IMG/VR virus record: IMGVR_UViG_3300042991_000365
Coordinates: 1 to 64,000 of that record
Length of the DNA stretch: 64,000 nucleotides
Origin: a virus
Reading direction: 5' to 3' (one strand)
Shown: in pieces, positions 34,388 through 41,844 of the stretch
How positions within the stretch are numbered: position 1 is the first letter of the stretch
Layout of the letters: each line of letters begins with the position of its first letter
Position numbers and translations under genes: made by a program
The notes under the pieces: model-generated
Databases searched by the model: none
The model's input: only the letters and a program-made list of their open reading frames with translations
Told to the model about the DNA's origin: nothing

Positions 34388-34406
34388 ATTACACTAAAGA
34401 TGTAAT
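34388..34406 (-). repeat. IS605-type end hairpin
   Basis: Minus strand ATTACA, loop TCTTTAG, TGTAAT. The loop TCTTTAG is the same as in both end hairpins of the IS605 element at 45-47 kb, and here too the tnpB stop codon lies in the hairpin, so this is a right end. Confidence 0.7.
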
Positions 34407-35612
34407 GGTTTCGTTAAAAAGATTAAACTTTTTAACAACATTAGATAAATCTAATGGCTCGTTCATAGAAGCAAAATGATTTTCAAACCATCTGTGTAGT
34501 ATATTTATGGCTGAATTTAAATCACGGTCTATAATTATGGTATCTGACAATTGAACTTTTCTATCTTTCAATTCAATTTTGTTTTTAAATAATTTTCCAG
34601 TCAAACAATTTAATTGTGTCGTCCACTTTTCATCAATCTTTGTTAAATTGGTATTATTTGTTTGACATTTATATTTTAAAAATTCTAAAAACATATTAAT
34701 ATTAGATTTATGAAATGATTTACGAATTGTTTTTTTATTTTCATTCACACCATCACTTAACATTAATTTTTTGACATTCAGATCACCAATTACAATTGTG
34801 TTGTAATTCATATTCACTAATTTTTTACTCTGAATATGTAGAGTTTGATTTATTTGTTGATTTTTTTTATAATAACATTTATTTAATGTTCTTTTTAATA
34901 GTAAATTTCTATTTGAACCTTTTATTGTTTTACTTCTTTTATTCTGTATTTTCGCTATCTGTTTTTGATAATAATTATTTATTTTCTTTGATTTATTTTT
35001 AATAATAACTTCATTGCCTTTATTATCTATACCATGACATAATTTATCTAAGCCTAAATCAATAGCAAGAACTCTGGTATTAATTAAAATTTCATCTTTA
35101 TATTTTATACTATCATCAATAACTATATCACACAACCATTTGTTTCTAATAAATTTAATTCTTATCTCTTTAATATTTAATTCATTTAAATTTAAATTTG
35201 ATTTATATTTAAATGATATTTTATTGATAATTATTATATTATTATTTTTAATAATCCAACCTGATTGATTCCAACAGATAGAATGATAATTATTATTTTC
35301 TATTTTTCTTGGTGGTCTTGCTGATTTGTCCTTTTTTATTAAATTTAAAAATGAACGATATGATCCATATAATTCAGTAGATATAGTTTGAGTTGCTTTT
35401 GAATTTAATTTTTTCCAATCTGAAAATTGCTCCTTTAATTCGGGAAGCATATTATTTAAATCAAATTTATTAAATATAGTTTTATTTGTTTCATAGGATT
35501 GTTGTTGTATATCAAGTAACTTATTCCATATATCTTTTCTTATGTCAGATAATTTTTGTAATTGATTTATTTGTTCTTTTGATGGAAATAATCTTATTTG
35601 ATATGTCTTCAA
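34389..35612 (-). CDS. lone TnpB-like protein with degenerate RuvC site
   Basis: 407 residues, no tnpA beside it. RuvC-I Asp is present (LAIDLGLDKL) and RuvC-III Asp too (IIDRDLNSAINIL). In the RuvC-II position the catalytic Glu is Gly: TIVIGDLNVKKL, against LISIEDLNVKGM in the intact TnpB at 45643. The zinc ribbon between RuvC-II and -III has lost its cysteines (TTQLNCLTGKLFKNKIELKD). Known TnpBs are RNA-guided DNA nucleases; nuclease-dead relatives (TldR) act as RNA-guided repressors. Decay of an IS1341-type element is the alternative. Confidence 0.8.
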   Translation of the reverse strand: MKTYQIRLFPSKEQINQLQKLSDIRKDIWNKLLDIQQQSYETNKTIFNKFDLNNMLPELKEQFSDWKKLNSKATQTISTELYGSYRSFLNLIKKDKSARPPRKIENNNYHSICWNQSGWIIKNNNIIIINKISFKYKSNLNLNELNIKEIRIKFIRNKWLCDIVIDDSIKYKDEILINTRVLAIDLGLDKLCHGIDNKGNEVIIKNKSKKINNYYQKQIAKIQNKRSKTIKGSNRNLLLKRTLNKCYYKKNQQINQTLHIQSKKLVNMNYNTIVIGDLNVKKLMLSDGVNENKKTIRKSFHKSNINMFLEFLKYKCQTNNTNLTKIDEKWTTQLNCLTGKLFKNKIELKDRKVQLSDTIIIDRDLNSAINILHRWFENHFASMNEPLDLSNVVKKFNLFNETITSLV

Positions 35613-35759
35613 TTTTTATACAATATTTTTTATAATACTATATATAAATTAAATGGTGTTATATATTCTAAATTTTTAAAAGTTTTTTGTTAAATTTATC
35701 AAAATATAATAAAGATGCAATTATTTTTTTACGGATCTCTATAAATGGTTTAGTTCAAA

Positions 35760-36092
35760 TTATAAGTTATATTTTTTTGATTTAATAACAAGTTGAATAT
35801 CATCATCAGATACTAATTCATCATTACTTGATTCTTTTACTATGAATAATACATCATAATTTTTTTTATATAATTCGTAAAAATGTACACACTTTTCTAA
35901 TGATGTTGTTCTAACGACTGAATCTGGTTTAATTCTAGATTCTTCATATAATTCTCCATTAGATTTAAAAAGTGTAATACTATATAAAGTATAATGTACT
36001 TCATCAATTACTATTTTTTGTTTGGCCTTATTAATAATATTAATAATCTCATCGGGATATTCATTATCGGCATTAAATTTTTCTATTATCAT
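35760..36092 (-). CDS. KYNL-tailed protein
   Basis: 110 residues, MIIEKFNADNEYP to SKKYNL, the start only partly family-like. Beta-rich with a helix near residue 75. A -7 element lies 40 bases upstream, divergent from the gene at 36152. The 147 bases between it and the TnpB-like gene show no further feature. Function unknown. Confidence 0.75.
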   Translation of the reverse strand: MIIEKFNADNEYPDEIINIINKAKQKIVIDEVHYTLYSITLFKSNGELYEESRIKPDSVVRTTSLEKCVHFYELYKKNYDVLFIVKESSNDELVSDDDIQLVIKSKKYNL

Positions 36093-36110
36093 ATTAAATT
36101 TTAATTATAG

Positions 36111-36125
36111 TTTTTAATATATATT
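36111..36125 (+). promoter_or_regulatory. candidate phage promoter motif T5-AATATATA
   Basis: TTTTTAATATATATT, 27 bases before the ATG at 36152; same motif as at 28915 and 37608. Confidence 0.3.
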
Positions 36126-36131
36126 AAAAAA

Positions 36132-36139
36132 CAAATATA
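36132..36139 (-). promoter_or_regulatory. Bacteroidota-type -7 element
   Basis: Minus-strand TATATTTG; fits TAnnTTTG and points at the KYNL gene starting at 36092. Confidence 0.45.
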
Positions 36140-36151
36140 CACATATTTAAT

Positions 36152-36454
36152 ATGAAATATATAAAAAAATATGAAAACATTAATTCTGACCTGAAAGTAG
36201 GTGATTATGTTTTGATAAAATCTACTTTTTCAATTGAAAAATTAAAGGATTTTATTAATAAGACAATAGGCCAAATAACTCAAATTGATATTGATAATAT
36301 TGTATATGTAAAATATACTAAAATTCCGTTTGAATTAATACAATATTTTGATGCTAATGGTGGGAGATATTTTCAAAATAAACAAATAATAGAATTTGAT
36401 AAAGATATTGAAAAATTAAAATTAAAAATAGACTCCAAAAAATATAATATATGA
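36152..36454 (+). CDS. KYNI-family SH3-like protein
   Basis: 100 residues, MKYIKKYENINSD to SKKYNI, with LKVGDYVLIKST and a NKTIGQITQID loop. Homologous to the gene at 39251-39565, which has IGDYVLISMKG and NNNIGQIIKFD in register. ATGA overlap with the next gene. Function unknown. Confidence 0.8.
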   Translation: MKYIKKYENINSDLKVGDYVLIKSTFSIEKLKDFINKTIGQITQIDIDNIVYVKYTKIPFELIQYFDANGGRYFQNKQIIEFDKDIEKLKLKIDSKKYNI

Positions 36455-36750
36455 TAACTAAATTTAAAATATTTGAAAACAATACTGATTTTAAAAAATA
36501 TTTTATATCAGATTTTTTTGATATTTTAGCAATATTTGAAATTTTAAATATTAACACTAAAAACTCCACAGCCAAAATAAAATTATTATATTCATATGAT
36601 AATGAAAAATTTGTAAATGATACAGATAGTACACCATATTTTAAACCTTTAGTAATATTAAATAATAAAATATTATACTCTTCTAATAGCCTTGAAGATT
36701 GTTTAGATGTAATTAAAACTTTGAAAGATATAAACAACTATAATATATAA
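36451..36750 (+). CDS. KYNI-family protein
   Basis: 99 residues, MITKFKIFENNTD to NNYNI. It lies 7 bases before gmhA on the same strand, so a KYNI gene and an enzyme of sugar metabolism share a transcript. Function unknown. Confidence 0.75.
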   Translation: MITKFKIFENNTDFKKYFISDFFDILAIFEILNINTKNSTAKIKLLYSYDNEKFVNDTDSTPYFKPLVILNNKILYSSNSLEDCLDVIKTLKDINNYNI

Positions 36751-36757
36751 AAAATAT

Positions 36758-37342
36758 ATGAAGGATAGAATAATTAATATAATAGATGAGTCTATTTCAG
36801 TAAAGAAATCAATTTTAAAAGATAATAAATTAATAGAAACTATTAATGATGTAACAAATGTTATTATTGATTGTTATAAAAATGGTGGAAAAGTTCTTTT
36901 TTGTGGAAATGGTGGAAGTGCTGCTGATGCACAACATTTAGCTGCAGAATTATCGGGTCGATTTTATTTTGATAGAAATCCATTATTTGCAGAAGCTTTA
37001 CATGTTAATACATCTTATGTTACTGCTGTTGCTAATGATTATGGATATGATAATATATACTCACGGTTAGTCATAGCAATGGGTAGGAAGAATGATATTC
37101 TAATTGGACTATCAACATCAGGCAACTCAAAAAACATCATTAAATCATTTGAGGCTGCACAGGAAATAGGTATGAAAACAATAGCATTTACTGGTAATGA
37201 TGGTGGAGAACTTAAAAAATTTTCAGATTACATTATTAATATACCTTCAAATGATACACCAAGAATACAAGAATCTCATATAATGATTGGTCATATAGTT
37301 TGTGAATTAGTTGAAGATATATTATTTAAAAATAGTGAGTAA
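36758..37342 (+). CDS. gmhA: sedoheptulose-7-phosphate isomerase
   Basis: 194 residues, full length for GmhA. The SIS fold shows GGKVLFCGNGGSAADAQHLA near 43-62 with the substrate-binding Asn-Gly-Gly-Ser-Ala, GLSTSGNSKN near 117-126, and the C-terminal metal/catalytic helix RIQESHIMIGHIVCELVE. It converts sedoheptulose 7-phosphate to D-glycero-D-manno-heptose 7-phosphate, the first step to ADP- or GDP-heptose for LPS or capsule. The GHMP-like gene at 10722 may relate to the next step. Confidence 0.92.
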   Translation: MKDRIINIIDESISVKKSILKDNKLIETINDVTNVIIDCYKNGGKVLFCGNGGSAADAQHLAAELSGRFYFDRNPLFAEALHVNTSYVTAVANDYGYDNIYSRLVIAMGRKNDILIGLSTSGNSKNIIKSFEAAQEIGMKTIAFTGNDGGELKKFSDYIINIPSNDTPRIQESHIMIGHIVCELVEDILFKNSE

Positions 37343-37344
37343 AA

Positions 37345-37495
37345 TTGCTGTATAAATAACCACTGGTACGCTAGCGGATCAAACCGAATTTAATCTATTT
37401 ATATAATCTACTAATATCATCTACTTTTAAGGCTGTTACGGGTTAGGTAACCGACAATACTTCAACATCCTTTCAGACAACAATATTACTCACTT
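37345..37495 (-). ncRNA. possible structured RNA downstream of tRNA-like gene
   Basis: No ORF. G+C-richer than its surroundings, with a GTTAC-CTAACCC-GTAAC hairpin (37435-37451) and a CCGCT/AGTGG stem followed by TTATTTAT near 37355-37377 that could be a weak terminator. It lies on the transcript predicted from the promoter at 37595. It may be a second small RNA or a trailer; no family recognised. Confidence 0.35.
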
Positions 37496-37500
37496 TTAGA

Positions 37501-37589
37501 TAGAGCGGTCAGACTCGAACTGACATATCTTTTTATTATTAATAAAAGTGTAATTCCCTAAAGCTTTTTTGGCTTTTTACAACGCTCTA
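37501..37589 (-). tRNA. tRNA-like gene with enlarged D-loop
   Basis: Minus strand: acceptor TAGAGCG / CGCTCTA, U8, G10, A14, A21, and a textbook T-arm GTCAG-TTCGAGT-CTGAC. The best anticodon arm is TTTTA-TTAATAA-TAAAA, which would read anticodon AAT (Ile). The D-arm stem GTAA/TTAC encloses about 23 bases, with an extra hairpin AAAGC/GCTTT, against the usual 7-11. No CCA is encoded. It may be an altered tRNA, a decoy or a decayed one. Confidence 0.5.
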
Positions 37590-37594
37590 TAATG

Positions 37595-37626
37595 CAAACT
37601 TAATAAATTTTTTTAATATATACAAA
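37595..37626 (-). promoter_or_regulatory. complete Bacteroidota-type promoter for tRNA-like RNA
   Basis: Minus strand TTTG (37626-37623), 20-base spacer, TAAGTTTG (37602-37595). Transcription would begin at about 37590, at the 5' end of the acceptor stem. Confidence 0.7.
37608..37623 (+). promoter_or_regulatory. candidate phage promoter motif T7-AATATATA
   Basis: TTTTTTTAATATATAC ends 6 bases before the first gene of the eight-gene KYNI array. It overlaps the minus-strand promoter of the tRNA-like RNA, so the two could compete. Confidence 0.35.
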
Positions 37627-37629
37627 AAT

Positions 37630-37917
37630 ATGAAGCATTTAAAGACATATGAATCTGAAGTTGATAATGATTTTAAATTTAATATAGGTGATGTGGTTAT
37701 ATGTATTAAAAATACATGGCCAATTGAAAATATGAAATTAGGTGAAACATATATAGTTCTTGATAGAAAAAAATATAGTGGTATTAACTATTATGGTGTA
37801 TCTGATACCGATGGTTATGGAATAGAAAGCATATTAATTCCAGATGAATTAGCCTTTTACGGTGAGAAGATATTTGTAACACCGCTTGAATATAATGCTG
37901 ATAAATATAATATATGA
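37630..37917 (+). CDS. KYNI-family SH3-like protein, array gene 1
   Basis: 95 residues, MKHLKTYESEVDN to DKYNI. The core FNIGDVVICIKN, LGETYIVLDRK and GVSDTDGYG gives a clear SH3-like barrel. First of eight head-to-tail genes, each joined to the next by ATGA. Function unknown. Confidence 0.82.
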   Translation: MKHLKTYESEVDNDFKFNIGDVVICIKNTWPIENMKLGETYIVLDRKKYSGINYYGVSDTDGYGIESILIPDELAFYGEKIFVTPLEYNADKYNI

Positions 37918-38183
37918 AATATTTAAAAACATATGAAGTCTCTAATACAAAAGAACCAAATTTTAAAAAAGGTGACTACGTTTATTGTATTGATCCAAGC
38001 TATAATCATGGTGAAAAATTACATCCATATAAACATGTTGATACAGATATAAAATATTGTGTAGATTTTGTTTATAAAAACCAAGGAGTGTGGTTTTGTA
38101 ATTTAAAAGGTAAAGGTCCAAATTTCTATTGCACTAGTTTTATACCAGAAGCAGAATATGATGCAAAAAAATATAATATATGA
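37914..38183 (+). CDS. KYNI-family SH3-like protein, array gene 2
   Basis: 89 residues, MKYLKTYEVSNT to KKYNI, with FKKGDYVYCIDP and YCVDFVYKNQGVWFC. The C-terminal approach SFIPEAEYDAKKYNI resembles genes 1 and 8, so these three seem to be close paralogues. Function unknown. Confidence 0.82.
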   Translation: MKYLKTYEVSNTKEPNFKKGDYVYCIDPSYNHGEKLHPYKHVDTDIKYCVDFVYKNQGVWFCNLKGKGPNFYCTSFIPEAEYDAKKYNI

Positions 38184-38521
38184 AATATTTAAAGACATAT
38201 GAGAATTTTATGGATTTAAAATTTAAAGACCTTAAAGAATATATACTTTTAAAAAGAGGTGATAGTGGTGGTTTTGATATATTCAAAATTAGTAAAAAAA
38301 ATTTTAATAACATTGAACCAAAATGTAAAGTGAGAAGAATATATACTATTAGTAATAAAGGAATAAAAAAAATACAAGATCTTAATAAAACTAAAACTGT
38401 TGATGATTTATATATTAGATTTAGATTTATTATAGAATATATGGTTGATCATTCAGACGATATAGATAAATTATTAGAAATAGCAGAATTAAAAATTGCA
38501 ACAAAGAAATATAATATATGA
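38180..38521 (+). CDS. KYNI-family protein, array gene 3
   Basis: 113 residues, MKYLKTYENFMD to TKKYNI. Homologous to the minus-strand array gene at 8804-9136 (DLKEYILLKRGDS, RRIY, then IIEYMVDHSDDIDKLLEI), so related cassettes sit in distant arrays. Function unknown. Confidence 0.82.
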   Translation: MKYLKTYENFMDLKFKDLKEYILLKRGDSGGFDIFKISKKNFNNIEPKCKVRRIYTISNKGIKKIQDLNKTKTVDDLYIRFRFIIEYMVDHSDDIDKLLEIAELKIATKKYNI

Positions 38522-38823
38522 AATATTTAAAAACACACGAAAGTTTTAAAGATTGGACTCCAAGTACATATCAAAAAAACGATTTGGTTATTATTGAATC
38601 TGATTGGTTAGAGAGTATAGCAAAAGTTATTAATGTGTTACCAAGTGATAATTTTAAAGATGATACAGAATATAAATTGGAATGTAAAACAAAAATAAGT
38701 TCTGACATGATAAATGAATATGTCATAATATCTGCAATAGAAAAAGAGATTGTAAGAAAGTTAACTCCTTCAGAAATAATTGAATATAATTTACGAGAAG
38801 ATGCAAAAAAATATAATATATGA
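38518..38823 (+). CDS. KYNI-family protein, array gene 4
   Basis: 101 residues, MKYLKTHESFKDW to AKKYNI. Contains YQKNDLVIIESDWLESIAKV, a barrel-like start, and a helical C-terminal segment (LTPSEIIEYNLREDA). Function unknown. Confidence 0.82.
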   Translation: MKYLKTHESFKDWTPSTYQKNDLVIIESDWLESIAKVINVLPSDNFKDDTEYKLECKTKISSDMINEYVIISAIEKEIVRKLTPSEIIEYNLREDAKKYNI

Positions 38824-39254
38824 GATATATTAAAACATATGAAGATAGTGAAAATATAGAAGAACTTAAAAAAGATCTTAAAAAATTATTATTGCACATA
38901 AGAAGAATATTGAACAATTATTATAGTTCAACAGTGGATTTTGGTGATGATCAATATAGTATTTATTTTTCAAATATTTCAGTACCAACACAAAGGGTAA
39001 TAGATATACAAGGTGAGTTTTCAAGTTCTTTAACATTTTTATCAATAACATTAAGAATTGGAAGTATTTATGATGATTTTCCTAAATTTTTACAAGAATA
39101 CTTTAAAACCATTTCTGGACTTGAATTATATAATGAAAGTCCCAGTTTTTACAATACTCAATTTAAAATAACTGGAGACATGGATGATATAATAAATCAA
39201 ATTTCAAAAGAAGATATTGAAATTAAATCAAATTCAAATAAGTATAATATATGA
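38820..39254 (+). CDS. KYNI-family protein, array gene 5
   Basis: 144 residues, MRYIKTYEDSENI to SNKYNI. An N-terminal helix (ELKKDLKKLLLHIRRILNNY) precedes a beta-rich half; not the SH3-like type. Function unknown. Confidence 0.82.
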   Translation: MRYIKTYEDSENIEELKKDLKKLLLHIRRILNNYYSSTVDFGDDQYSIYFSNISVPTQRVIDIQGEFSSSLTFLSITLRIGSIYDDFPKFLQEYFKTISGLELYNESPSFYNTQFKITGDMDDIINQISKEDIEIKSNSNKYNI

Positions 39255-39565
39255 AACATTTAAAAACATTTGAGAATATAAATGGACCACAAATTGGTGA
39301 TTATGTATTAATTAGTATGAAAGGTAGTTATAATAATGATAACAGTATTGATTTTTTTATTAATAATAATATAGGACAAATTATTAAATTTGATGAAAAT
39401 ATGAGACTGGTTAAATATTCAAATGTACCAGGAAATATCAAAATGAAAAACAAATTTAATAAAGATGGTTCTATTTGGATAGGTAACGCATTTAAAACTG
39501 TAGCCTTTGGTAAAACAAAAGAAGAACTAGAATTAAAAATGGATATGAAAAAATATAATATATGA
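39251..39565 (+). CDS. KYNI-family SH3-like protein, array gene 6
   Basis: 104 residues, MKHLKTFENINGP to MKKYNI, with IGDYVLISMKG and NNNIGQIIKFD; a paralogue of 36152-36454. Function unknown. Confidence 0.82.
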   Translation: MKHLKTFENINGPQIGDYVLISMKGSYNNDNSIDFFINNNIGQIIKFDENMRLVKYSNVPGNIKMKNKFNKDGSIWIGNAFKTVAFGKTKEELELKMDMKKYNI

Positions 39566-40005
39566 AACATTTAAAAACATATGAATCAATAAAAAATTTG
39601 AATTTCAAATTAAAAGATAATTCAATGTATATATTTTATGATTATGAAATGGGACTGAATAAAGTTGAAAAATTTTTAAAATTATATTTAATAAATAATA
39701 CTATAAATAAATCTATGAAAGAGTTTCTTAAAAATGTTGAAAGCAAAAAACGTTTTAATAAAAATAAAGGAGCAATATTATATTATATTGACGGTTATGA
39801 AAATTCTCAATTTGACGTATTTGATTATTATAACAGTAGAAAAAATAAAGGTGATAATAGAAATTTAAAATATTATTTAAGGAATTATTATAGTTATAAT
39901 ATAGAATATATAGATATTAAAAACGATAAAATTATTTCTTTATCTAAAGAAGAATTTATAGATAAAATTAATTTTATTAATGATGCAAATAAATATAATA
40001 TATGA
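39562..40005 (+). CDS. KYNI-family protein, array gene 7
   Basis: 147 residues, MKHLKTYESIKNL to ANKYNI. Lysine-, asparagine- and tyrosine-rich, mostly helical with some strands; not SH3-like. Function unknown. Confidence 0.82.
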   Translation: MKHLKTYESIKNLNFKLKDNSMYIFYDYEMGLNKVEKFLKLYLINNTINKSMKEFLKNVESKKRFNKNKGAILYYIDGYENSQFDVFDYYNSRKNKGDNRNLKYYLRNYYSYNIEYIDIKNDKIISLSKEEFIDKINFINDANKYNI

Positions 40006-40295
40006 AACATTTAAAAGCATTTGAAAAAATTGAAGATGATAGATTAGCAGTTAAATTAGCTAATTATGAATATGATGATTCTAAAACATATGATATACCC
40101 AGATTTGAAGTTGGAGATATTGTTTATGCTGATCCTAAACTAATACAAAATATGTCTATGATAAACAAAGAATTAAAAGTTATGAAAGTTTTTCCAACTT
40201 GTTATTATGTTGTAGATAGATATCCAAATTTTGCACTTTCTCAAAAAAGATTAATATCAGAAGAAGAATATAATGTAAATAAATATAATTTATAA
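40002..40295 (+). CDS. KYNL-family SH3-like protein, array gene 8
   Basis: 97 residues, MKHLKAFEKIEDD to NKYNL, with FEVGDIVYADPK and CYYVVDRYP. Last gene of the array, meeting the thioesterase gene head-on; the tail is present without a following family gene. Function unknown. Confidence 0.82.
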   Translation: MKHLKAFEKIEDDRLAVKLANYEYDDSKTYDIPRFEVGDIVYADPKLIQNMSMINKELKVMKVFPTCYYVVDRYPNFALSQKRLISEEEYNVNKYNL

Positions 40296-40730
40296 TTTCA
40301 TATTTTCTAATTGTTCTTTAGTAAATTTCAAAGAATGTCCATCAATTCCTATTTGAACAAAAACTGCTGTTGTTGAACAAACTAATATTTCTTTTTCAAA
40401 TGCTCTTGGTAATAAATCTTCATCTTTACTATCTTTAAAAACCAAATACATAAAATTTTTAACTTTTGCTTCCAGTTTTATAGTCATTGAGCTATTACCA
40501 ATATTTGCAACCTCACCGTATATTTTTATGTGGTCATTAACTTTGACTGGTAGTTTAAATAATACTTCTTCAATTTTTAAAGTAACCATATTTTTATTAC
40601 AAGCTTTATCTGTTGCTAAAAGAAATCCAGATTCATCTAACCACGATAACATTACACCACCGAATAAATTATCATTTATTCCGATATCACTTGTCTTACA
40701 AACTTTTGTTGATATTAATTCCATTTTCAA
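40290..40730 (-). CDS. hotdog-fold acyl-CoA thioesterase-like protein
   Basis: 146 residues. The hotdog helix NLFGGVMLSWLDESGFLLAT near 21-40, with Asp32 in the catalytic position, is that of YciA-like thioesterases, and VNDHIKIYGEVANIGNSSM is the matching strand pair. The family hydrolyses acyl-CoA. An inserted segment near 105-120 is unusual. Overlaps the upstream gene by 35 bases. Why a phage carries it is not clear. Confidence 0.8.
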   Translation of the reverse strand: MKMELISTKVCKTSDIGINDNLFGGVMLSWLDESGFLLATDKACNKNMVTLKIEEVLFKLPVKVNDHIKIYGEVANIGNSSMTIKLEAKVKNFMYLVFKDSKDEDLLPRAFEKEILVCSTTAVFVQIGIDGHSLKFTKEQLENMKL

Positions 40731-40977
40731 TATTTTTTAATTTTTGTTTTCTTAATTTTTTTAAATCTCTAAAATTTTTATCTACATATGCTTTAGTAAA
40801 ATCGCCATATTCATTTCCATACATTATATGATCTAATGTAATAAATAAGATATTATCATGTATATCATTATCAATATGTAAGATTTCATATGTTTCACCT
40901 TTTATAAATAATGGATCACCTAACATATTAATAATTTGTTTTATACAAATTAATTTATCACCTTTTTTATATTTCAT
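40696..40977 (-). CDS. SH3-like small protein with basic tail
   Basis: 93 residues: KKGDKLICIKQI, FIKGETYEILHI, then FRDLKKLRKQKLKNIENG, a basic-tail member extended by about ten residues into the next gene. Same type as 19471 and 30368. Function unknown. Confidence 0.75.
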   Translation of the reverse strand: MKYKKGDKLICIKQIINMLGDPLFIKGETYEILHIDNDIHDNILFITLDHIMYGNEYGDFTKAYVDKNFRDLKKLRKQKLKNIENGININKSL

Positions 40978-40978
40978 T

Positions 40979-41416
40979 TTAAAAATATCTTTCCTCTAAT
41001 TCATAATAACCAATTTCAGTTGCATCAATTAATTTTGGATCATTAAAATTTGAATATAACACATAACACTCACTACCAAAATCATATGCAATTATATATT
41101 CTTCATTATTAAAATTAAATCCAAAAGAAAAATTAGTCCTTGTTAAATTGGTTATATTTGGTGATTTTGACATTTTTTTATAAAATTTATCAAAATCTTT
41201 TTTAATATATTTTGTGTCTGGTGTTTCTTTTGTTAATTGACTTCTAAATATGCTCACTTGCATTTCAAGACCATCTTTGCTATTATTATTTATTTGATAA
41301 AATTGATTTTTTAATTCTGATGACATTGTATCACCTAATGTAATTTTGCCACCTGTTTTCTGAAGTTCTTTAAACTTATTAAACATATCTTCTTTTTCTT
41401 CTTCAAATGTTTTCAT
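40979..41416 (-). CDS. unknown protein
   Basis: 145 residues from the ATG at 41416 (MKTFEEEKEDMF, like the family start); an extension to 41473 would overlap the upstream gene further. Helical N-terminal half and a beta-rich C-terminal half (NFSFGFNFNNEEYIIAYDFG). It overlaps the upstream gene by 14 bases. Function unknown. Confidence 0.65.
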   Translation of the reverse strand: MKTFEEEKEDMFNKFKELQKTGGKITLGDTMSSELKNQFYQINNNSKDGLEMQVSIFRSQLTKETPDTKYIKKDFDKFYKKMSKSPNITNLTRTNFSFGFNFNNEEYIIAYDFGSECYVLYSNFNDPKLIDATEIGYYELEERYF

Positions 41417-41591
41417 ATTTATCATTTTTATTGTTTTTGCATTTATCTTTATAATTTTTATAAATTTTAACAAATGTCGGATTTTCTGCCATTAGTTGTG
41501 CTAATTTTTTACCACATGGACAGTTTTCTAATTCGTTATTTTCTAATTGACCTAATTTTTCAATAACTAATGCTTCTATTTCTTTTTTCAT
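41403..41591 (-). CDS. small unknown protein
   Basis: 62 residues; ENCPCGKKL near residue 22 gives a C-x-C-G, then a basic tail (KNYKDKCKNNKNDKYENI). Overlaps neighbours on both sides. Function unknown. Confidence 0.6.
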   Translation of the reverse strand: MKKEIEALVIEKLGQLENNELENCPCGKKLAQLMAENPTFVKIYKNYKDKCKNNKNDKYENI

Positions 41592-41844
41592 ATAATCTTT
41601 TTAATTTTAATTTCCTGTTCTCTTTTAAAGGTGAAAAATCATTAACATTAAAACAGTGTCCAAGAGGAAAATCTTTAAGATAAATTATTGTTTTAGTTTT
41701 ATCTGAACCATTATAATGATCAAAAGTATAATAAGATTTAATATTATTCAAATCTTTTATTCTATATTGTTCATAAAATAAATTATTATTTAAAACATTT
41801 AATGTTTTTCTTAAATATGCTATTCTATCACCAGATTTAAACAT
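41560..41844 (-). CDS. SH3-like small protein with basic tail
   Basis: 94 residues: FKSGDRIAYLRKT at the start, beta strands, then KENRKLKLKRLYEKRNRS. The tail extends over the next gene's start by 32 bases. Function unknown. Confidence 0.65.
   Translation of the reverse strand: MFKSGDRIAYLRKTLNVLNNNLFYEQYRIKDLNNIKSYYTFDHYNGSDKTKTIIYLKDFPLGHCFNVNDFSPLKENRKLKLKRLYEKRNRSISY

Noticed and set aside
6840-40020. TATAAT within the KYNI codons as a promoter for the following gene
   Set aside because: The next ATG lies only 2-3 bases after it, so a transcript would start inside the gene; it also occurs where no gene follows. Codon use for K-Y-N-I explains it.
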